Below the pieces are notes generated by a model, which worked only from the letters and a program-made list of their open reading frames with translations, did no database searches and was not told the DNA's origin. Of a stretch of 64,000 nt of DNA, positions 34,301 through 46,300 are shown piece by piece. The stretch is from assembly GCF_026151205.1 (NCBI RefSeq), contig NC_087083.1, positions 1,054,001 to 1,118,000 of the forward strand, given 5' to 3'. Positions within the stretch are counted from its first letter, which is position 1; the number at the start of each line of letters is the position of its first letter. This DNA comes from Bolinopsis microptera. Its lineage: Eukaryota > Ctenophora > Tentaculata > Lobata > Bolinopsidae. The translations under genes and the position numbers were made by a program.

Positions 34301-37300
34301 ACAGAGGGCCTTCGATTAACAGATAAGAGAGTAAATCTGAGTTCTGAGCGGGGAAATATCAGAGATATCTGACAAGATTAGAGAGTAAGTCTGAGTTCTG
34401 AGCGGGGAAATGTCAGAGATATCTGACAAGATTAGAGAGTAAGTCTGAGTTCTGAGCGGGGAAATATCAGAGATATCTGACAAGATTAGAGAGTAAGTCT
34501 GAGTTCTGAGCGGGGAAATGTCAGAGATATCTGACAAGATTAGAGAGTAAGTCTGAGTTCTGAGCGGGGAAATGTCAGAGATATCTGACAAGATTAGAGA
34601 GTAAGTCTGAGTTCTGAGCGGGGAAATATCAGAGATATCTGACAAGATTAGAGAGTAAATCTGAGTTCTGAGCGGGGAAATGTCAGAGATATCTGACAAG
34701 ATTAGAGAGTAAGTCTGAGTTCTGAGCGGGGAAATATCAGAGATATCTGACAAGATTAGAGAGTAAATCTGAGTTCTGAGCGGGGAAATGTCAGAGATAT
34801 CTGACAAGATTAGAGAGTAAGTCTGAGTTCTGAGCGGGGAAATGTCAGAGATATCTGACAAGATTAGAGAGTAAATCTGAGTTCTGAGCGGGGAAATATC
34901 AGAGATATCTGACAAGATTAGAGAGTAAATCTGAGTTCTGAGCGGGGAAATATCAGAGATATCTTAAAGAAGATTAGAGAGTAAATCTGAGTTCAGCGCT
35001 TGGGAAATCTCAGATATCTTTAGGAAGATTAGAGAGTAAATCTGAGTTCAGCGCTTGGGAAATCTCAGATATCTTTAAGAAGATTAGAGAGTAAATCTGA
35101 GTTCAGCGCTTGGGAAATCTCAGATATCTTTAGGAAGATTAGAGAGTAAATCTGAGTTCAGCGCTTGGGAAATCTCAGATATCTGACAAGATTAGAGAGT
35201 AAATCTGAGTTCAGCGCTTGGGAAATCTCAGATATCTGACAAGATTAGAGAGTAAATCTGAGTTCAGCACTTGGGAAATCTCAGATATCTGACAAGATTA
35301 GAGAGTAAATCTGAGTGCAGCGCTTGGGAAATCTCAGATATCTGACAAGATTAGAGAGTAAATCTGAGTTCAGCACTTGGGAAATCTCAGATATCTTTAA
35401 GAAGATTAGAGAGTAAATCTGAGTTCAGCGCTTGGGAAATCTCAGATATCTTTAAGAAGATTAGAGAGTAAATCTGAGTTCAGCACTTGGGAAATCTCAG
35501 AGATTTGAGAAACTCATGAGCCCTGTCGCCAGCTGCTAATTTTACAGAAGCGATTAAATCATGTGAAGATTTGGTATCTACATGTCAAACTTGTCTAACC
35601 GACTCTTCCCATTAGTATTTATCCTCGGTATTTCAACTACTCCCCAGCTGAGAGCTAACCACACACGTTATTAACGTCTTGTTAACGTCACGTTAACAAG
35701 ACGTGTGTTGTTACGTCAACCCAGCACTTATAAATAATTGCAATGAGTACTTACCTCGCTGACTGATCTGGATTTTTTGTACATTTATTATTTACCCTGT
35801 AAATTGTCGTGTGTGGTTTCTTGGTACATCAGGGTGGGCCATAATTCACGTAACACCCTGATGTGTGTATTATGTGCGGTAACTTCTGACGAGTAGGGAT
35901 ACCGTAAAGTAGCCACGTCTCAGTGGTACGATAATTTTGGTCAACTGTATTTCCCAATGTTATGTTTTCTAACAAAGACATAAATTCCACGTTGCCCGAT
36001 AAACAATGCACGTTTTTAAGCGCGTATTGTGCATTATTAATGCGGGCACAATGCAACCAATTTATTTGAAAGTAGAGCAGAAGGCATCCGCCTCTCCTGT
36101 GTCAAATACAATATTAACACACCCTGATGCCCATGTCAATGAAGTTGTTGTTCTGTGACATGATAAACGTACGCTTGACTCCTTGATTCCCTTCAATAAG
36201 GCAGCTTTATAAATTGAACTTACGCTTGACTGCTTGATTCCCTTCAATAAGGCAACTTTATAAGGTAAACGTATGCTTGACTGCTTGATTCCCTTCAATA
36301 AAGCAACTTTATAAGGTAAACGTACGCTTGACTGCTTGATTCCCTTCAATAAGACAGCTTTATAAGGTAAACGTACGCTTGACTGCTTGATTCCCTTCAA
36401 TAAGACAGCTTTATAAGGTAAACGTATGCTTGACTGCTTGATTCCCTTCAATAAAGCAACTTTATAAGGTAAACGTACGCTTGACTGCTTGATTCCCTTC
36501 AATAAGACAGCTTTATAAGGTAAACGTATGCTTGACTGCTTGATTCCCTTCAATAAAGCAACTTTATAAGGTAAACGTACGCTTGACTGCTTGATTCCCT
36601 TCAATAAGGCAACTTTATAAGGTAAACGTACGCTTGACTGCTTGAGTCCCAACACAATTACAGTATTTTGACCGGATGCTGGTTATCTCACCATTCTATA
36701 AACGATCCTCTCTGAGTTGTTACATACATCATTCGGAGGTATCATTTACTAAATTCCTCCTTAGGTTAGCGTGTTAAGTTAACACTTTAATCTGCGAAAA
36801 AGTTTGGAAGTTAGTAAAATTAGTGTTAGAAAAGTTAGCGTCATTAGAAGCGTACGAGTCAAAAGCAGCTTGGTGACACGATAATTACCAATGTTATCTG
36901 GTTTTAACAGTCAACTAAGAACAGTCAACTAAGAACACATTGCTTATTATCTCAGAGCTTCATGGGCCTTGTGCTGTGAGCCGCTTTTGAGGTAGCCCAA
37001 TACTCTTAAAGTTGCTGACAGGAATTTTCAATGATGATACTGTTTCTGTGTAATATCCGGATCGTTATTTATTATACACATTGTTGTAATGTTTCTGAGG
37101 AAATGTTGCTATATTGTTACGTTGAACAATTCCTTATCGATCCTGATAAGAGCATTTTCCTTGTCGCAATAAAAGGGAACACTACAAATTTTGCCCCAGA
37201 AACGATGATGTTTTAGTTTATTTCTGCTATGCAGGTATTTGCAGAGGTGATTTTTAGCTATCACTATTTCTAACGGAATCTCACATCTCCAATACATCAT

Positions 37301-40300
37301 TGTCGCGTAAACAAGTAGACTGAAGATTGACTGCTTTAGTCTGACCGAATAGTTTACCAAATACCACGCTCCCCAGGCAATCTTTAGTATTTGTGACGTT
37401 TGTAGTTTGTGAAATTTGAAAGAAGTACGTGTTATGTTATCAATTATTTTCTGAATTTGCAATAAAGTTGATGACAGGGTCTTGATACTGGGTTCTTGTC
37501 ATGTTGGAGCGTACTTTTTATATCGTATATATTCCTTACATTCCATAAGGGTTCTACATTTTTTCCTTAGTACTAATTTTGTATTGATACTGATGATTTG
37601 TAGTACCACATCTCCGATGTTAATGTAGCGTTCTGATTTCTGATCAGTGTCTAACTCGTTTGTTGACTGTGTGTTGGGGAATTTGTCTAAAATGTTGAGC
37701 CAGTCATAATCATTTCATTAAAAGCCGATATTTTCAGGATTTTCAAGAATTCAAAAATTTTTTGCCAGCTTAGTTTACATCAGTTGTTAAAAATAAGTGG
37801 AATCATTATAATTCTTCTAATTTAGTTCCCAAATTTTCCGTCGACCAAAGATTTTGTATATACCAAAATTTTTCAATTTCAATTTCAATTAATCAGTTTA
37901 TATCTGTAGTTGAATAATCTTAATATGTCGAATTCTTTTAGAAGTTATATGTTTCAACTATTTATGTGTTACATTCATGTCGTTTCAAACAAGTTGTGAT
38001 ACTTTTTTTGAATTAACGAGAGTGAGTTCACTTTCAAATTCAGAACTTTTATAGAGTGGTCAGTGGTCGAACAAATAATATGACTAAAAATATCAAATAT
38101 ACATTGTGTGCGTCAGTAAAATACATCCGTAATATGCCTCAAATTAATCAGTTTAATTGCCGTCAACGCTATAATCTATATTTATATATTTAAGTAAGAT
38201 AAGTCACTATTGTCTTCTTCTTTGTTTTAAGCATAATACTTTTATGATTTTGATAATCTAAGACTGATAAAATATCATAAATTAGAGAGCAATATCATCG
38301 TGTCTCTAAAAATAAATACCCAAATTTGTCGTCGCCCGAAAAGTCAAACTTTCTCACGCAAACTTTTGGTAGTCAAATTTATTGAGTTTAAAGTTTTGGC
38401 ACACAAATTCTTGGGAATTAAGGTATGCGGAATGTAGCAAGACTTTCGACTTCAAAACATTGCTTGAGTAATATACGAACCTTAATGTTTTAACACAACT
38501 AAGCAACAAATAATCGGAGGCACTCGTAATGTGAACTGAAACAAATATTTCTGCGCCTCATTTTGTTCAAAAATTAAAGCTCTGTTTGTCCCTCTGTGCT
38601 AAAATAAAAAACATTTACAAACTTTAACTTATTTCCCTAGCATGACAAGATTCCTCGCTACCTTACACCAACATAATGCAACCACCCACCTCCGCCCCTC
38701 CTCCACCCACCCTCTCCCCCTCCTCCACCACCCCCTGGGTCACAGAACAGATCATCTTCAACAAACTCGCTGATAACATCCTTGGGCTTATCTCTATCAC
38801 AGTTTTCGTTGTAGGAACACTCGGTAACACCATCAGTTTCCTCTACTTCCGCTCCAAAAAGAGGGACATGTCAAGTGTAACGTACATGCTGATCACAGCA
38901 ACGGACACTATCATCAGCATGACAGTGTGTCCTGTTGGGGTTTCCTTCCTATCAGGACGGCAACCAGGCCTGTTTTTTGAGAATGACGTTATCTGCACTA
39001 TCTGGTGGCACATCTGGGAGACAGCGCTACGTTTGAGCATCTTTCTTGTAGCGTGTATGAGCGTGACCCGCACCATGGCGCTGCTAAAACCGTTCTACTC
39101 TCAAAAAACACGGTACATGATCCTAGCTGTGGTGATCAGTTTGATTCTAAACATTGTTCAAATGACAGGGTTTCAGATTGTCAAGATAGAACTGATTGAG
39201 TTTGACCCTCCGTCCGCACGTCCCGTCCTCTTCGTGAACAATGTCACTACTCACGTGACCTTTCAGTTTCTCATGATCATGAGGGGGGTGAACTACGTGT
39301 TTCCTTTCATTACCATACTGATCAGCTGCAGTGTAGCAGCTGTCATACTCTGACAAAAAGAAAAGAGGACGGAGCACAAGCTGGAAAACATCAGTCTAAA
39401 AAGAGAGCTACAATAACGATCATGTTGTTTGCTCTGGTGTATTTCGTGTGTAATATTCATTTGGTTTGGATTTTGTTTTTGTTTGCTTGCGCTCCCTCGA
39501 CGGCTCACAAGATCTGGCCGTGGTTTTTTGTTCAGACTCACGGTTACCTAAACACGACTATAGACACACTCCTACTAGCTGCCAACTCGGCTGCAAATCC
39601 TGTGCTGTATTTTTGGAGAATGTCTAGATTGAGAGATTTTGCTTTGTGTAGGAAACGGAGGGGTTCAACGAGACGAAAAACGGTCAGGTATCCGTGTGGA
39701 AGGTACAATTTTGGGTGTAGGTGGCAGATGAGGAGGTCTTCTCGCTCAACCAGCATTTCTAGTAGTATTAACAGTAAAAAGAAGGTTTCTGGTAGTATCA
39801 ACAGCAAAAAGAAGGGTTCAACCTCTTGATCATGCACCGTTGTTTTACATTGATTATTATTATTCAGTGATTTATTATATTTTCATTTTGAATTTGTATA
39901 AAACTTGTAAAAAAGGCGCCATCATCATTCTAACCATTTTTCATCGACTTTCTGTGATATTAACTTATAATAAGGTGAAAATGAATGAAAAATTATCGAA
40001 ATCTTTGCCTTTTTGCGGTTAACCATCTTCTATTTTTAACACTGAGGGCGAGACTAGTGATAAAGGTTCTTATTTGAACTATGTAAGCGATTTATTAAAG
40101 GATCTGCAATCATAAAGAACACGAATTTTATAGTCTAATATAACCTGCCAAATTTTCAATAACAATCTTGAAACCCGTATCTCATAATCTTGAAGTGACA
40201 CTCTGATAAAATCAAAACTGCAATAATCTGATAAATCAACAATTACCTTCTTGGTTGGGTAGAAGTGTGGACACGATTCTAGCTTGTCCCTTCTGATTTT

Positions 40301-43300
40301 TAAACAGAAAGCACTGTACACAGTACAGGGCAGCTAGTCGAGCTTTGAATGGTTGTTTGTCGTTAACCATGAACATAAGGATCAGGAGAATTGCTGGCCG
40401 CTCTGACATTTCCAGCTCATCTGAAAGAAATGGTATTAATAAAATATTATCAATACTAAATATATAATAATGAAATATAAATATTTTTGTTATGTAATGG
40501 GGAATATAACGTCAGAGTATGAATCCTATGACTGTATGATAAAATTTACACCTCCAATTTTATTGAAAACAAAAAATCATGATTACACTTCTCACCTGAT
40601 CCTGGCAACCAAACCAAAACAATCATAAAAAACCAGGCACGTAGCCAGGGGGGGGGCTAGGGGGGCGGCAGCCCCCCCCCCCCGGAAAAAATCGAACCCC
40701 AGAAAAAAGATAAGCCCCCTAGTCCCCATGGTCGCCTGGTAACTGGGCTGTGTTTATGACTGCAGTCAGTCAAAGATTTGAACTGTGGATTAGTAAATAT
40801 ATGTCATTAAATCCAAGCAAACATTCTAAAAGACTTCTATAATTATAGTCAATAGTGTCCCCTAGACCGTAGGAAATGTAAAAATTTTAAGACGATGAGG
40901 CCTGAGTAAGTCGTAAATTCTGATTGGAGAATGCAGATTGCTGTTGTGAAGTTACCAAATTTACGTGAGTACTTGATTCTTTTCAATCCCAGTTTATTGC
41001 TGTCCTACAAATTTCTTTAATGCCAAATGTCGTCTAAAACACCCTGTTTCGCAAAAAATTTCCGGGGGGCTGCGCCCCCCTAGCCCCCGCCAAGGGGCTC
41101 CGCCCCTGGACCCCGCTGGGGGCTGCGCCCCCAGACCCCTGCCACAGCTTGCTCGCTTCGCTCGCCGACAGCCCCCCTCAAAGAAAAATCCTGGCTACGT
41201 CCCTGTAAAAAACAACGATTAAACAACCTAAATCAAACAAACTAACCCATGAACTGCTGGATAATCTCATTTCCCCGTATAACATCCCCCACAGTTACCA
41301 ACAACTTAGCAAATATATCAGGAGGTAGTCCTGGGTAAAGGAGTAGGTCCATTAGCTTCATGTAGATGCCACGTGTGTACATTACTTTCTGACAGCTGGT
41401 CACAGATTGGGGGTGGTTTGTTGGACCTATTAGAATCTGGGGGAGTTTGGGAGGTGTTGTTAAAAGAGTGGAGCGGTGCACGTTTTGTTGGAAATGTGGT
41501 TGTTTTAATTTACAGTGCAATGTTTGCAAGTGAAAAGTTTGAGATTTGTTGAAAAAGCTGTTGCAGCTTGGTTGTGTTTAAATTACTACCACAGCTAGTA
41601 TAAGTACGAAACTGAAATAATATAAATTCAACATCACTGCATCAACATTAATCAATAAAATTTAACCTAACGTCTTTTAATAAATCAATTAAAATGAACA
41701 TATTTCCAGAAACAAACCTGAAGGAGGTCCAGCATGAGAAGAATGTTTGTTTGCTTCTGAACATTCCACACGGGGGGCACCTCCTCGTCCTCCTCATCTA
41801 TTGGAGGCATTCCAAAGAAGGGTGTTATCCTCTGGATGTTACTGAGGGGTGTTGGTTGTTAACTAGGAGACACGTTCGTGTGAGAATTACTCAGAAAATC
41901 TATTGAAAAGTAAGAAATATACGCCAGATTTTGTCAGGTCTATTTATCAGTACATTCCTTGAAGTGTGCACACATGTATGTTATATAAACAAGCACTACA
42001 ATTCCCACTCGTTTGTTGTCCAATCCGACGTAAACAGAACGTACCTTGTTTCCCGGAAATAGTTCTGGTTACTCAGATTATTCCGTAACAAATTCAGCAG
42101 CAAATGCAGACAATCCTCGACGATAATTCCACCGTCACTGTTTCCCTCGTTGCTAACGATGTTTAATAGTCGCTCAAACGCGTTCTCGAATGCCACTATT
42201 TTCTGAAATAGACATGTCAGCGAAAATGAGACGTGGAAATGTGAATTATTCACGATCAACAACGCGAACGGTCGTGAAAATTGCGCTTACAGTTTATTAC
42301 TACCATCATTTTGCGTTACCGCGCGCGACGCAAACCAAAGGCTATGCATGAATTTTGCAAGAGTTCGCGCCTTTGGTCGCAATGTAGCAGATACAAAATA
42401 ATGAAAAATCACCATGATTTCTGGCCCATCAATATGAATAAGTGGGTTTATATTCTGTAAGTGGTACCTGAATCGCGGGGTTGTTCTTCGTCAGTTTTAT
42501 CATCAGCAACAAACCCTGAAAATGATGATCATCATCAGAAAACATAAAAACAGAAACAATAAAATATCCAGAGTAAAATACCGATCCATCATTGCATTCC
42601 TCAATCTCCTCAGATATATAGCACCGTAATTACCACTAATTACCACAAAGTACCCACTCACGTCATTCCGTATAATTTCACGGCTGTCAGACAACAAATC
42701 CATTAGTTTCGATATCCCCATCGGCGATACCAAGACACGTTCCTGCAACGCTTTCCCCCTGTAATAAAATCAAATCAAATAATAATGAAACAAACATCAT
42801 CATACTTACTTATATGTCATCATTATACGTCATCATAAATTTCTACAAAGTTTAGTTTAAGTGTAGTTGGTCAAACTCACTCGCCATCCAGGTGGTCAGA
42901 TATTTGATGACCCTTCCGGCTCCACGGATGAACTCAACGAAGTAACAAAGTAAGTAAGTAAAAACTAAAAAATCTTAATAAAAGCCCAAGTTCCAAGACC
43001 CAGTAAAAAAAAGACTAAGTAAAAATGTACCTGTTCTTCAGGAGGGTGCTGAGTAATTTAACTGTAGGCCATCTCACATGAAACTCGTACTCCTCCAAGA
43101 GAGAGAGGAGGAGGGCGACGTTATCTTCAGTTTTAATGAACATTTCAGTGAATTGTACTCCCAGGTCAGTTTCTGGCGGGTCTTCTCCTGGTGATATGAG
43201 ATGTGTAACATGTAATTAAACTATACAGAGGGGTATATTTGAGTGTCATTAGGTAAGTGATCATTAAAATCATGCAAGAAAACTTTAAAGTGTGCTATTT

Positions 43301-46300
43301 AAAGTTTTCACTTGCCAGTATAGTTGGAACTGAACTATTAAACGAAGTTAAAAGACGAAATTAACATAGAGAATATTGCTTTTAAAAATACCAATTTAAC
43401 TGCAAAATAACACTAATAACGATAAGAACCTGCAGAAGCCATGACATTAAGCAGAGTCTCAATAACCATCTCCGTCACCTCAATATCACTGCTATCCTCT
43501 TTTATCACATTTATCAGTATCTCCATCGCGTGGGTTCCTACTTCCACTTGGAATGTCTGGTGGAATGTTTTGACGTTAGTGTTCTGTGAACATTGTTGTG
43601 TTGCCAGATAGAGTAAACGGCTTTTCAGATTAATGAATATAACGGTAACACGACATCTGTCCGACAGCGACTCTTGTCCGACCAATGTTACCAGAAAAAA
43701 ACGACATCTATCCGACAGCGAATATAACGCTCTCTTCTCCACTTTTAAAAGGTATTTAATCTGCAGCCAGGTCGAACATTCTGGACAATACCATAGAAAA
43801 TATATTTTACATTTACCAGACTTACAGTTGAATACACTAAAGAGCAATTAGAGATGGTCTAGAAGGCCGAAAACCAGCGAACTATAATTGGATCAAGATA
43901 TGCTTAAATGAAATGAAATGAAATGAGGTTTTTACATCCTGCCCATATGATTAACCAATAACACAAGGAAGGTGGTTAACCATGTCAGAGCGGCTGACTG
44001 CGATTGATATGAGCAAATGTGTAAAAGTGAACAAAAGTATAATAATGAATATTGAATTCACGAATCAATTGAAATCAGTTAAGTAGTGTTAAATATTAAC
44101 AAACCTTGGAGAGGGCACGAAGCGCACGAATAGCATCCCTTCTATCATCAAGTAATGTTGAGGTCTCTAACCGCTCTATAAGTCTCTCTATCTGTAATAA
44201 GAGTTAATCAGAAATTAATAAATAATTAATTAATTAATTAATAAATAACATAAATAAAATGTTACTTAAGTCTAAGACCTAATATATATGGACACGTTCA
44301 TTGAAGTTTGAGGATATTGGTAAATTTCTAAAATAGCGTTTTCGACGATAGTGGCTTAATTTTAGCATCTATTAATCTAGCGTGTTCATAAGTTCTGAAC
44401 ATTAGCCACGTGACCCATACTCCCATATGCACTGCTCAGAAATAAAATGTATTGCTTTTAGGCACTATAATGTAAAAAATGTCACATTTTTGTGACATTG
44501 TTTACCATAACTGCCCAATTATCATTCCTTGGACTGAAATATAGTAGATTAGGTCAATCTAACAATTATGATACAACATTGGTTAAAGGGCACGGATCGA
44601 ACGGCTTTAAGGCAATATTTCGTAAACTTTGTCACACTCAAAATACGAGACCTCTTTTCTACTGTGAGGTGTCCTCAAAACCCTTTCAGCTCATTATTCG
44701 ATGGTTCTTCTGCCAATCATAGCCCTAAAAGATGTTGTTTTGAAAAGTTAGCTAATACATGCACTTGGTTATTGGGAAATGATGTAAATTCTGTCACATT
44801 ATATGGAATTTGAAATTCTGGGTGAATTTCCGAAATCATTTATATCTGATTTTGGTTTGGAAGGCGGGAAAACTCTATATAAAGACGATACACGGATACA
44901 GTTGATTCAAGTATAGGGCAGTTGATGTAAACATCGTCACAAAATGATACGACATCGTCACAAAATGATACGACATCGTAAATAGGTTACATTTTGCGGG
45001 AAAACTCTATATTTAAAGAATAAAGGACGATACACGGATACAGTTGATTCAAGTATAGGGCAGTTGATGTAAACATCGTCACAAAATGATACGACATCGT
45101 AAATAAGTTAAATTTTGCGGGAAAACTCTATATAAGGACGATACACGGATACAGTTGATTCAAGTATAGGGCAGTTGATGTAAACATCGTCACAAAATGA
45201 TAAGACATCATAAATAGGTTAAATTTGGAAACAATGATTATAGAATGAAATAGTCTGTGATTAACATATTACATACATTATAAAATGGCAGGGGTTTTTA
45301 TATTTCCTGTATCTCTGTATTAATCATTTCGGACTGTAATTAGGACTGCTCACGTGAAAGAAATTATATCTAAATTTTACAATGACGTACTCGTATGTGA
45401 CGAAATTTACATTTCTTGACCCTATTTTGAAGAACCATACCTCGGTTAGAATTCAATGTTCTTCCAGGAATTATTGGTTGGTTATTGTTTAGCAAAATAA
45501 AACTCAAGTTTAACAATGCTGAGTTTAATTTTACTAAGTTACTGAAATGTGACGAAATTTACTTTTCCTGCCCGAACAGTATAATTTCAATGTGATGAAA
45601 AATTGGCATGGGTTTCTATATTTCCTGTATAAATCCATTCTAACTATAATAAGGAATATTGATATGAAAGAAAATCTATCTAAATTTTAAAATGACGTAT
45701 GTGACAAAATTTACATTTCTTGCCCCTATTTTGAAGAACCATACCTCGGTTAAAATTCAATTTTCTTCCAGGAATTATTGGTTGGTTATTGTTCAGCAAA
45801 TTAGAACTCAAGTTTAACAATGCTGAGTATAATTTTACTAAGTTATTGAAATGTGACGAAATTCACTTTTCCTGCCCCAACAGTATAGTTTCAATGTGAT
45901 GGAAAATTGGCATGGGTTTCTACATTTCTTGTATAAATCCATTCCGACTATAATAAGGACTATTGGTAGGAAATAAAATCTATCTAAATTTTAAAATTAC
46001 GTATGTGACGAAATTTACATTTCTTGCCCCTATTTTAAAGAACCATACCTCAGTTAAAATTCAATTTTCTTCCAGGAATTATTGGTTGGTTATTTTTCAG
46101 CAAATCAGAACCCAAGTTTAACAATGCTGAGTTTGATATCACTAATTTACCGAAATGTGACGAAATTTACTTTTCCTGCCCGAACAGTATAATTTCAATG
46201 TGATGAAAAATGGGCATGGGTTTCTATATTTCCTGTATAAATCCATTCTAGCTATAATAAGGGCAGTTGATATGAAAGAAAATCTATCTAACTAATGCTA

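Noticed and set aside
34316-34915. 199-residue minus-strand frame
   Set aside because: It lies wholly in the 54-bp satellite; the repeat length is a multiple of 3, so the frame stays open by itself.
36062-36655. 197-residue minus-strand frame with 17-residue repeats
   Set aside because: Produced by the 51-bp minisatellite; no signal, no domain, no splice context.
37109-37462. 117-residue minus frame in USO1 intron 10
   Set aside because: AT-rich, no recognisable domain, no splice or signal context; likely chance.
43908-44000. LINE or SINE tail on the minus strand (ATGAA repeats)
   Set aside because: Only four AAATG units and no recognisable body next to it.
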